A DNA stretch of 64,000 nt from Pleodorina starrii. Lineage: Eukaryota; Chlorophyta; Chlorophyceae; Chlamydomonadales; Volvocaceae. Shown here piece by piece: positions 47,101-57,900 of this stretch; position 1 is the first letter of the stretch, and every line of letters begins with the position of its first letter. Made by a program: the position numbers and the translations under genes. The notes below the pieces were generated by a model. That model was not told where the DNA came from. It saw nothing but the letters and a program-made list of their open reading frames with translations, and made no database searches. The stretch covers positions 6,073,001-6,137,000 of the forward strand of contig BRXU01000004.1 in the NCBI GenBank assembly GCA_030267565.1, read 5' to 3'.

Positions 47101-48186
47101 CGGCGCAGCCGCGAGGAGCAGCTCGCCCAGGCCCGTATCGGCGGTGGCGGCGCCGTCACCGTCACCAAGGCCGCCGATCAGGCGGCATTCTACCCGCCCT
47201 CCTCCGCCGCCGCCGCCGCCGCCGCGCCCGCCGCGGCGGAGAGCTACCGCCTCATTCCGCCGGTGCCCATGGCGTATCCGGGCGTCGGCGGCGGCGCCGC
47301 CGGCAACGTCGACCAGGATCCCTTCGCCAAACCCGCCAACGTCTTCGCGGCGGCGCTCGACATGATGGGCACGGCGAGCCGCGGCCGCGTCAGCGGCAGC
47401 GGCGGCGGCAGCGGCGGCGGCGCGCTGCACCGCCGCTCGCCCGCCGTCGAGCAACTGCCGTTCGAGCCGCCGCCGTCGGAGGGCCACGACGTCGACGCCG
47501 ACGAAGGGCGGGATTTGCTGAGCAAGGATCGCGACCGGGAACGGAGCCTGCGTCTGGACGAGCACGACCGCGGCCGCCGCCGCGACGACCGGGAGGCCCA
47601 CCAGCACCACCACGACTGGAACCTGTACGACAAGGCCGTACGGCGCGACCGCCGCACGTCGTCGGAGGCGGCCTCCGCCGCCGGCGGCGCCGACTCGCGT
47701 GAGCTGCGTCGCTCCGACGCCGCGACCAGCAGCGGCGCGCTGACGCTTGGCGGTGGTCGGCAGTACCCTGCGGGGCCGCTGGCGGCGGAGGCGGAGCACG
47801 AGTCGGGCCCTCACGGCCGGTTCTTCGGCTACACTGCCCAAACGGAGGGCCTGAACGATGGCATTGGTGAGGAGGAGCGCCGGCAGCCGCGGCAGCACCC
47901 GGAGCATGGAAAGCACGGCGTCGCCGGCGCGCTGGCGGGCTTGGTGGGCAAGATCACCGGCGGCCACGCGGGCGGCGGCGGCCGTGCGGGTGGCGGCGGC
48001 AACGGCAACGGCAGCGCGCTCCGAGACCAGCAGGAGCAGGAGGTTTCCGAGCAGAAGCCGGGAGGTCCACTGTACGGGCACCAGCACGGCGGCAAGGTGC
48101 AGCATTTCGGCGGCATGGACGTGTACGAGCGCGGTGCGGGCGGGGACCAGGGCCCGGCGGCCGCCGTTGCTGGGCGGGTAGCCTGA
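34095..48186 (+). CDS. Giant Ala-rich protein with 11-residue amphipathic repeats, at least 20 exons
   Basis: Predicted 2223 residues; I do not recognise the family. Exons: 34095-34268, 35141-35257, 35729-35983, 37379-37886, 38080-38265, 38515-38835, 39323-39568, 39904-40167, 40552-40935, 41078-41596, 41799-42059, 42301-42564, 43112-43645, 43866-44153, 44572-44834, 44965-45073, 45261-45371, 45629-45802, 46124-46339, 46709-48186. All phases agree (6672 nt). Residues 1-182 look globular. Residues about 350-520 are Ala/Pro-rich. Residues about 521-1345 are 11-mers such as AAVKAPAETAA and AAVTAPIDTAG, interrupted by a poly-Gln/Pro exon (819-991). Hydrophobic segments follow (LAGVMLAIMGLGAG, WLGLLLVGGLMAAGLAG, LLTPAVMAVALAVAAADVW) before a Gly/Arg/His-rich tail. 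Amphipathic 11-mers are known from perilipins, synucleins and LEA proteins, so lipid-surface binding is inferred. A 24-nt microexon at 36252-36275 is possible. The introns after 35257 and 35983 use GC donors. Confidence 0.8.
36019..36097. repeat. (GT)n microsatellite in an intron of the 11-mer-repeat gene
   Basis: About 39 GT dinucleotides, broken once by TT near 36030, start 36 bp after the GC-type donor at 35983. Confidence 0.95.
36105..36690. repeat. Pair of related direct repeats within a long intron, possible insertion
   Basis: 36103-36180 (TATCTGCCGGGCCGACGCTGG onward) and 36602-36680 (TATCTGACCGGGCCCTGACG onward) align well. Both share GCTGGCC, GGGG, GCTAACCC, AGACCGCC and AAGCACTC in order. 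The intron holding them is about 1.4 kb, longer than its neighbours, which suggests an inserted element with related ends or two copies of one small element. Confidence 0.55.
36737..36775. repeat. Strong hairpin, 17-bp arms with a 5-base loop
   Basis: GCTGCGTCGTACACCCC, loop ATATA, then CGGGTGTACGGCGCAGC. The arms pair at almost every position. The hairpin lies in the same long intron as the direct repeats and may belong to the same inserted element. Confidence 0.6.
39904..40167 (+). repeat. Duplicated 264-bp exon, copy 1
   Basis: This exon of exactly 88 codons encodes eight 11-residue repeats. It matches 42301-42564 at all but five positions, all silent. A pyrimidine-rich acceptor tract is shared, but flanking intron similarity fades within tens of bases. 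Confidence 0.95.
40552..40935 (+). repeat. Diverged exon duplicate (partner 43112-43645)
   Basis: Both exons begin with a related segment, including KTALQAATGVATKVYEAPLE here and KTALQTATGVATKVYEAPLE in the partner, followed by AARAVGGA. They then diverge in length and sequence. Each directly follows a copy of the 264-bp exon, so a two-exon block was probably copied together. Confidence 0.85.
41158..41193 (+). repeat. (CAG)n tract coding for poly-Gln
   Basis: Twelve CAG codons in a row lie inside the exon at 41078-41596 of the 11-mer-repeat gene. They are in frame and could vary in length between strains. Confidence 0.9.
42301..42564 (+). repeat. Duplicated 264-bp exon, copy 2
   Basis: Partner of the exon at 39904-40167. 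The encoded 88 residues are identical. The five differences are third-position changes: GTA/GTG, GCT/GCC, GGG/GGA, GTG/GTA and GCG/GCA. Confidence 0.95.
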
Positions 48187-48546
48187 GGCCCCTGGGAGTA
48201 GAGAAGATAACCGCCACTGCGATGCAGATTGACATTTTGAATTCGGTTGAGGGTTTGAGCGGGATTAGTCAACGGAAATTTGACTGGTTGAGGGCTGGTT
48301 GAGGGTTGGTTGAGGGCTGGTTGAGGGATGAGTCATTTGGACAGTTTAGCGGCTGGTGGAAGTCGGCCGTGCCGTTGTCCTTCTTTCGTTTTACTTTTTG
48401 TTTTGTTCCACACCTTTTCCGACACCACAACATACCGTTATACGGGTAACACGGACCACGACCTGTCCCCCTCTTTCCTTCCAACGACGTTGCTGATAGG
48501 AGGGATTCTGAAGCACCAGTGGTGCTCCGACAATGTAAGGCGCCGT
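48187..48546 (+). other. Presumed 3' UTR of the 11-mer-repeat gene
   Basis: The sequence between the stop and the minisatellite has no further gene. It includes three to four tandem GGTTGAGGG-like units at about 48245-48325. Confidence 0.5.
48534..48538 (+). terminator. Polyadenylation signal TGTAA
   Basis: TGTAA lies about 350 bp after the stop of the large gene and just before the first minisatellite, a usual distance for volvocine genes. This would place the transcript end at the edge of the repeat array. Confidence 0.5.
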
Positions 48547-48955
48547 CTCGACCCAGCCTCGCCCTTGGGCCTAGCCTCGGCCCATGAGCCCAGCATCGGC
48601 CCATGGGGGCCCAGCATCGGCCCATGGGGGCCCAGCCTCGGCCCATGGGGGCCCAGCCTCGACCCATGGGGGCCCAGCCTCGACCCAAGGGGGCCCAGCC
48701 TCGACCCATGGGGGCCCAGCCTCGACCCATGGGGGCCCACCCTCGACCCATGGGCCCAGCCTCGGTTCATGGGCCCAGGCTCGACCCATGGGCCCAGCCT
48801 CGACCCATGGGCCCAGCCTCGGCCCATGGCCGCAGCCTCGGCCCATGGGCCCAGCCTCGACCCATGGGCCCAGCCTCGACCCATGGGCCCAGGCTCGACC
48901 CATGGGCCCAGCCTCGGCCCATGGGCCCAGCCTCGACCCATGGGCCCAGCCTTGA
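48547..48955. repeat. 19-bp minisatellite, CCCAGCCTCGACCCATGGG type
   Basis: About 20 copies of a unit alternating between CCCAGCCTCGACCCATGGG and CCCAGCCTCGGCCCATGGG run head to tail. Some units are lengthened to about 21 bp by extra G residues. The repeat is GC-rich and abuts the GGTACC satellite directly. Pro/His-rich frames across it are by-products of the repeat. Confidence 0.95.
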
Positions 48956-51900
48956 CCTACCAGTCTACTGGTACCGTGGTAGTCTACTGGTACCGTGGTA
49001 GTCTACTGGTACCGTGGTAGTCTACTGGTACCACTAATAGTCTACTGGTACCGTGGTACTCTACTGGTAACACTAGTAGTTAACTGGTACTATGGTAGTC
49101 TACTGGTACCGTGGTAGTCTACTGGTACAGAAGTAGTCTACAGGTACCATGGTAGTCTACTGGTACCGTGGTAGTCTACAGGTACCATGGTAGTCTACTG
49201 GTACCGTGGTAGTCTACTGGTACCATGGTAGTCTACTGGTACCATGGTAGTTTACTGATACCATGGTAGTCTACTGGTACAGTAGGATTCTACTGGTACA
49301 ACTGGACGTAGTCTGGTACTGATGTAGGGCTGTAAACAGGTAAACTACTTAGCCTCAGATTGGTTTCGCTCCGTTAGGCTTGGCTTCGTAAAAGAAACAA
49401 TTCTTCTCCCAAGTCCCCCTCCAGCATTGTCTTATATCATGTTTTGCTTGGTGGGTGGAAGCGAATTTGTGCAATCGTTTGTATCTGGCCCGTAGTAGCA
49501 TACTGGATATACTGGAACCATGATAATCAACTTATACCGTGTTAATCTACTGGTAAAATGGAAGTCTACTGGTACCCGTGTATTCTACTGGTACCGTGCC
49601 AGTCTACTGGTGCCATGGTAGTCTACTGGTACCGTAGTAGTCTACTGGTACCATGGTAGTCTAATGGTACCGTGGTAGTCTACAGATACCGTGATAGCCA
49701 ACTGGTACCGTGGTAGTCTACTGGTAGAACTGGTAGTCTACTGGTACCGTGGTAGTCTACTGGTACCATGGCAGTCTACTGGTACCATGGCAGTCTACTG
49801 GTACCGTGGTAGTCTACTGGTAGAACTGGTAGTCTACTGGTACCGTGGTAGTCTACTGGTACCATGGCAGTCTACTGGTATCGTGGTAGTCTACTGGTAC
49901 AATTGGTAGTCTACTGGTACAACTGGTAGTCTACTGTTACCGTAGTAGTCTACTGGTAGAACTGGTAGTCTACTGGTACCGTGGTAGTCTACTGGTACCA
50001 TGGCAGTCTACTGGTACCATGGCAGTCTACTGGTACCGTGGCAGTCTACTGGTACCACTAGTAGTCTACTGGTACAACTGGTAGTCTACTGTTACCGTAG
50101 TAGTCTACTGGTAGAACTGGTAGTCTACTGTTACCGTAGTAGTCTACTGGTAGAACTGGTAGTCTACTGTTACGGTAGTAGTCTACTGGTACCATGGTAA
50201 TCTACTGGTACCGTAGACGTCTACTAGTACAGTAATAGTCTACTGGTACTATAGTAGTCTACTGGTACCATGGTAGTCTACTGGTACCATGGCAGTCTAC
50301 TGGTACCGTAGAAGTCTATTGGTACCATAGTAGTCTACGGGTACCATGGTAGTCTACTTGTACCCGTGTAGTCTACTGGTACCGTGGTAGTCTACAGATA
50401 CCGTGGTAGCCAACTGGTACCGTGGTAATCTACTGGTACCGTGGTAATCTACTGGTACCATAGTAGTCTACGGGTACCATGGGTACCGTGGTACTCTACT
50501 GGTAACACTAGTAGTCTACTGGTACCGTGGTAGTCTATTGGTACCATGGTAGTCTCCTGGTACAATGGTAGTCTACTGGTAACACTAGTAGTCTACTGGT
50601 ACCATGGCAGTCTACAGGTACCATGGTAGCCAACTGGTACCATGGTAGTCTACTGGTACCATGGTAATCTACTGGTACCATAGTAGTCTACGGGTACCAT
50701 GGGTACCGTGGTACTCTACTGGTAACACTAGTAGTTAACTGGTACTATGGTAGTCTACTGGTACCGTGGTAGTCTACTGGTACAACTGGTAGTCTACTAG
50801 TACAGTAATAGTCTACTGGTACCATGGTAGTCTACTGGTACCATGGTAGTCTTCTACTGGTACCATGGTAGTCTACTGGTACAGAAGTGGTCTACAGGTA
50901 CCATGGAAGTCTACTGGTACCGTGGTAGTCTACTGGTACCATGGTAGTCTACTGGTACCGTGGTAGTATACTGGTACTATGGTAGTCTACTGGTACCATG
51001 GTAGTCTTCTACTGGTACCATGGTACTCTACTGGTACAGAAGTAGTCTACAGGTACCATGGTAGTCTACTGGTACCGTGGTAGTCTACTGGTACCATGGT
51101 AGTCTACTGGTACCGTGGTAGTATACTGGTACCATGGTAGTCTACTGGTAACATGGTAGTCTTCTACTGGTACCATGGTACTCTACTGGTACAGAAGTAG
51201 TCTACTGGTACAGAAGTAGTCTACTGGTACCGTGGTAGTCTACTGGTACCATGGTAGTCTACTGGTACCATGGTAGTTTACTGATACCATGGTAGTCTAC
51301 TGGTACAGTAGGATTCTACTGGTACAACTGGACGTAGTCTGGTACTGATGTAGGGCTGTAAACAGGTAAACTACTTAGCCTCAGATTGGTTTCGCTCCGA
51401 TAGGCTTGGCTTCGTAAAAGAAACAATTCTTCTCCCAAGTCCCCCTCCAGCATTGTCTTATATCATGTTTTGCTTGGTGGGTGGAAGCGAATTTGTGCAA
51501 TCGTTTGTATCTGGCCCGTAGTAGCATACTGGATATACTGGAACCATGATAATCAACTTATACCGTGTTAATCTACTGGTAAAATGGAAGTCTACTGGTA
51601 CCCGTGTATTCTACTGGTACCGTGCCAGTCTACTGGTGCCATGGTAGTCTACTGGTACCGTAGTAGTCTACTGGTACCATGGTAGTCTAATGGTACCGTG
51701 GTAGTCTACAGATACCGTGATAGCCAACTGGTACCGTGGTAGTCTACTGGTAGAACTGGTAGTCTACTGGTACCGTGGTAGTCTACTGGTACCATGGTAG
51801 ACAACTGGTACCTTGGTAGTCTACGGGTACCATGGTAATCTACTGGTACCATGGTAGTCTACTGATACCATGGTATCTTCTGGTACCATGGTAGTCTACT

Positions 51901-54900
51901 GGTACCGTGGTAGTCTACTGGTACAATTGGTAGTCTACTGGTACAACTGGTAGTCTACTGTTACCGTAGTAGTCTACTGGTAGACTGGTAGTCTACTGTT
52001 ACAGTAGTAGTCTACTGGTATCATGGTAATCTACTGGTACCGTGGTAGTCTACAGATACCGTGGTAGCCAACTGGTACCGTGGTAGTCTACTGGTACCGT
52101 GGTAATCTACTGGTACCATGGTAGTCTACAGATACCGTGGTAGTCTACTGGTATTGGTGGTAGTCTACTGGTACCATGGTAGTCTACTGGTACCGTGCTA
52201 GTCTACTGGTACCATTAGTAGTCTACAGGTACCATGGTAGTCTTCTACTGGTACCATGGGAGTCTACTGGTACCGCAGTAGTCTACTGGTACCGTAGTAT
52301 ACTGGATATACTGAAACCATGATAATCTACTGATAGCGTGGTTATCTTATGGTACCATGGAAGTCTACTGCTACCCGTGTAGTCTACTGTTACCGTGCTA
52401 GTCTACTGGCACGGTGGTAGTCTACTGGTACCGCAGTAGTCTACTGGTACCGTAGTAGTCTACTGGTACCGTGGTAGTCTACTGGTACAACTGGTAGTCT
52501 ACGGGTACCGTAGTACCACTGGTAGTCAACGGGTACCGTAGTAGTCTACTGGTACCGTGGTAGTCTACTGGTACCACTGGTGGTCTACGGGTACCGTACA
52601 AGTCTTTTGTTACCACTAGTAGTCTACTGTTACCGTAGTAGTCTACTGGTACCGTGGTAGTCTACTGGTACAACTGGTAGTCTACGGGTACCGTAGTAGT
52701 CTACTGGTAGAACTGGTAGTCTACTTGTACCGTAGTAGTCTACTGGTACCATGGTAGTCTACTGGTACCGTGGTAGTCTACTGGTACAACTGGTAGTCTA
52801 CTGTTACCGTAGTAGTCTACTGGTAGAACTGGTAGTCAACTGTTACCGTAGTAGTCTACTGGTACCATGGTAGTCTACTGGTACCGTGGTAATCTACTGG
52901 TACCATGGTAGTCTATAGGTACCTTAGTAGTCTACTGGTACCATGGCAGTCTACTGGTACAGTAGGAGTCTACTGGTGCCGTGGTAGTCTACTGGTACCG
53001 TGTTAGTCTACTGGTAGAACTGGTAGTCTATTGGTACCGTGGTAGTCTACTGGTACAAATGGTAGTCTACTAGTACAGTAATACTCTACTGGTACCGTGG
53101 TAGCCAACTGGTACCGTGGTAGTCTACTGGTACCGTGGTAGTCTACTGGTACCATAGTAGTCTACGGGTACCATAGTAGTCTACGGGTACCATGGGTACC
53201 GTGGTAGTCTACTGGTAACATTAGTAGTCTACTGGTACAGAAGTAGTCTACAGGTACCATGGTAGTCTCCTGGTACCGTGGTAGTCTACTGGTACCATGG
53301 TAGTCTACTGGTACCATGGTAGTCTACTGATACCATGGTAGTCTACTGGTACAGTAGGATTCTACTGGTACAACTGGACGTAGTCTGGTACTGATGTAGG
53401 GCTGTAAACAGGTAAACTACTTAGCCTCAGATTGGTTTCGCTCCGATAGGCTTGGCTTCGTAAAAGAAACAATTCTTCTCCCAAGTCCCCCTCCAGCATT
53501 GTCTTATATCATGTTTTGCTTGGTGGGTGGAAGCGAATTTGTGGCCCGTAGTAGCATACTGGATATACTGGAACCATGATAATCAACTTATACCGTGTTA
53601 ATCTACTGGTAAAATGGAAGTCTACTGGTACCCGTGTATTCTACTGGTACCGTGCCAGTCTACTGGTGCCATGGTAGTCTACTGGTACCGTAGTAGTCTA
53701 CTGGTACCGTGGTAGTCTACTGGTACCATGGCAGTCTACTGGTACCATGGCAGTCTACTGGTACCGTCGCAATCCACTGGTACCACTAGTAGTCTACTGG
53801 TACCATGGTAGTCTACTGGTACCGTGGTAGTCTACTGGTACAACTGGTAGTCTACTGTTACCGTAGTAGACTACTGGTAAAACTGGTAGTCTACTGTTAC
53901 CGTAGTAGTCTACTGGTACCATGGTAGTCTACTGGGACCGTGGTAGTCTACAGATACCGTGGTAGCCAACTGGTACCGTGGTAGTCTACTGGTACCATAG
54001 TAGTCTACTGGTACCGTGCTAGTCTACTGGTACCATGGTAGTCTACTGGTACCGCAGTAGTCTACTGGTACCGTAGTAGTCTACTGGTACCGTGGTAGTC
54101 TACTGGTACCACTGGTAGTCTACGGGTACCGTAGTACCACTGGTAGTCTACTGTTACCGTGCTAGTCTACTGGTACCGTGGTAGTCTACTGGTGCCACTG
54201 GTAGTCTACGGGTACCGTACAAGTCTATTGGTACCATGGTAGTCTACTGGTACCATTAGTAGTCTACAGGTACCATGGTAGTCTTCTACTGGTACCATGG
54301 GAGTCTACTGGTACCGCAGTAGTCTACTGGTACCGTAGTATACTGGATATACTGAAACCATGATAATCTACTGATAGCGTGGTTATCTTATGGTACCATG
54401 GAAGTCTACTGCTACCCGTGTAGTCTACTGTTACCGTGCTAGTCTACTGGCACGGTGGTAGTCTACTGGTACCGCAGTAGTCTACTGGTACCGTAGTAGT
54501 CTACTGGTACCGTGGTAGTCTACTGGTACAACTGGTAGTCTACGGGTACCGTAGTACCACTGGTAGTCAACGGGTACCGTAGTAGTCTACTGGTACCGTG
54601 GTAGTCTACTGGTACCACTGGTGGTCTACGGGTACCGTACAAGTCTTTTGTTACCACTAGTAGTCTACTGTTACCGTAGTAGTCTACTGGTACCGTGGTA
54701 GTCTACTGGTACAACTGGTAGTCTACGGGTACCGTAGTAGTCTACTGGTAGAACTGGTAGTCTACTTGTACCGTAGTAGTCTACTGGTACCATGGTAGTC
54801 TACTGGTACCGTGGTAGTCTACTGGTACAACTGGTAGTCTACTGTTGCCGTAGTAGTCTACTGGTAGAACTGGTAGTCTACTGGTACTATAGTAGTCTAC

Positions 54901-57900
54901 TGGTACCATGGTAGTCTACTGGTACCATGGCAGTCTACTGGTACCGTAGACGTCTACTAGTACAGTAATAGTCTACTGGTACCATAGCAGTCTACTGGTA
55001 CAGTAGGAGTCTACTGGTGCCGTGGTAGTCTACTGGTACCGTGTTAGTCTACTGGTAGAACTGGTAGTCTATTGGTACCGTGGTAGTCTACTGGTACAAA
55101 TGGTAGTCTACTAGTACAGTAATACTCTACTGGTACCGTGGTAGTCAACTGGTACCGTGGTAGTCTACTGGTACCGTGGTAGTCTACTGGTACCATAGTA
55201 GTCTACGGGTACCATAGTAGTCTACGGGTACCATGGGTACCGTGGTAGTCTACTGGTAACATTAGTAGTCTACTGGTACAGAAGTAGTCTACAGGTACCA
55301 TGGTAGTCTCCTGGTACCGTGGTAGTCTACTGGTACCATGGTAGTCTACTGGTACCATGGTAGTCTACTGATACCATGGTAGTCTACTGGTACAGTAGGA
55401 TTCTACTGGTACAACTGGACGTAGTCTGGTACTGATGTAGGGCTGTAAACAGGTAAACTACTTAGCCTCAGATTGGTTTCGCTCCGATAGGCTTGGCTTC
55501 GTAAAAGAAACAATTCTTCTCCCAAGTCCCCCTCCAGCATTGTCTTATATCATGTTTTGCTTGGTGGGTGGAAGCGAATTTGTGGCCCGTAGTAGCATAC
55601 TGGATATACTGGAACCATGATAATCAACTTATACCGTGTTAATCTACTGGTAAAATGGAAGTCTACTGGTACCCGTGTATTCTACTGGTACCGTGCCAGT
55701 CTACTGGTGCCATGGTAGTCTACTGGTACCGTAGTAGTCTACTGGTACCGTGGTAGTCTACTGGTACCGTGGTAGTCTACTGGTACCATGGCAGTCTACT
55801 GGTACCGTCGCAATCTACTGGTACCACTAGTAGTCTACTGGTACCATGGTAGTCTACTGGTACCGTGGTAGTCTACTGGTACAACTGGTAGTCTACTGTT
55901 ACCGTAGTAGACTACTGGTAAAACTGGTAGTCTACTGTTACCGTAGTAGTCTACTGGTACCATGGTAGTCTACTGGGACCGTGGTAGTCTACAGATACCG
56001 TGGTAGCCAACTGGTACCGTGGTAGTCTACTGGTACCATAGTAGTCTACTGGTACCGTGCTAGTCTACTGGTACCATGGTAGTCTACTGGTACCGCAGTA
56101 GTCTACTGGTACCGTAGTAGTCTACTGGTACCGTGGTAGTCTACTGGTACCACTGGTAGTCTACGGGTACCGTAGTACCACTGGTAGTCTACGGGTACCG
56201 TAGTAGTCTACTGGTACCGTGGTAGTCTACTGGTGCCACTGGTAGTCTACGGGTACCGTACAAGTCTATTGGTACCATGGTAGTCTACTGGTACCATAGT
56301 AGTCTACTGGTACCGTGGTTGTCTTCTACTGGTACCATGGGAGTCTACTGGTACCACTAGTAGTCTACTGGTACCGTAGTATACTGGATATACTGAAACC
56401 ATGATAATCTACTGATAGCGTGGTTATCTTATGGTACCATGGAAGTCTACTGCTACCCGTGTAGTCTACTGTTACCGTGCTAGTCTACTGGCACGGTGGT
56501 AGTCTACTGGTACCGCAGTAGTCTACTGGTACCGTAGTAGTCTACTGGTACCGTGGTAGTCTACTGGTACAACTGGTAGTCTACGGGTACCGTAGTACCA
56601 CTGGTAGTCAACGGGTACCGTAGTAGTCTACTGGTACCGTGGTAGTCTACTGGTACCACTGGTGGTCTACGGGTACCGTACAAGTCTTTTGTTACCACTA
56701 GTAGTCTACTGTTACCGTAGTAGTCTACTGGTACCGTGGTAGTCTACTGGTAGAACTGGTAGTCTACTTGTACCGTAGTAGTCTACTGGTACCATGGTAG
56801 TCTACTGGTACCGTGGTAGTCTACTGGTACCATGGTAGTCTACTGGTACCGTGGTAGTCTACTGGTACAACTGGTAGTCTACTGTTACCGTAGTAGTCTA
56901 CTGGTAGAACTGGTAGTCAACTGTTACCGTAGTAGTCTACTGGTACCATGGTAGTCTACTGGTACCGTGGTAATCTACTGGTACCATGGTAGTCTATAGG
57001 TACCTTAGTAGTCTACTGGTACCATGGCAGTCTACTGGTACAGTAGGAGTCTACTGGTGCCGTGGTAGTCTACTGGTACCGTGTTAGTCTACTGGTAGAA
57101 CTGGTAGTCTATTGGTACCGTGGTAGTCTACTGGTACAAATGGTAGTCTACTAGTACAGTAATACTCTACTGGTACCGTGGTAGCCAACTGGTACCGTGG
57201 TAGTCTACTGGTACCGTGGTAGTCTACTGGTACCATAGTAGTCTACGGGTACCATAGTAGTCTACGGGTACCATGGGTACCGTGGTAGTCTACTGGTAAC
57301 ATTAGTAGTCTACTGGTACAGAAGTAGTCTACAGGTACCATGGTAGTCTCCTGGTACCGTGGTAGTCTACTGGTACCATGGTAGTCTACTGGTACCATGG
57401 TAGTCTACTGATACCATGGTAGTCTACTGGTACAGTAGGATTCTACTGGTACAACTGGACGTAGTCTGGTACTGATGTAGGGCTGTAAACAGGTAAACTA
57501 CTTAGCCTCAGATTGGTTTCGCTCCGATAGGCTTGGCTTCGTAAAAGAAACAATTCTTCTCCCAAGTCCCCCTCCAGCATTGTCTTATATCATGTTTTGC
57601 TTGGTGGGTGGAAGCGAATTTGTGGCCCGTAGTAGCATACTGGATATACTGGAACCATGATAATCAACTTATACCGTGTTAATCTACTGGTAAAATGGAA
57701 GTCTACTGGTACCCGTGTATTCTACTGGTACCGTGCCAGTCTACTGGTGCCATGGTAGTCTACTGGTACCTCTTGTAGTCTTCTGGTAGAACTGGTAGTC
57801 TACAGTTACCGTAGTAGTGTACTGGTACCATGGCAGTCTACAGGTAGCATGGTAGTCTACGGGTACCATGGTAGTCTACGGGTACCATGGTAGTCTACGG

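Noticed and set aside
46798..48105. 435-codon minus-strand frame
   Set aside because: It is antisense to the last exon of the 11-mer-repeat gene, whose frame joins in phase with all upstream exons.
48328..49020. Pro/His/Gly-rich frame of 230 codons
   Set aside because: It lies across the 19-bp minisatellite and reads the repeat. No start context or non-repeat domain supports a gene.
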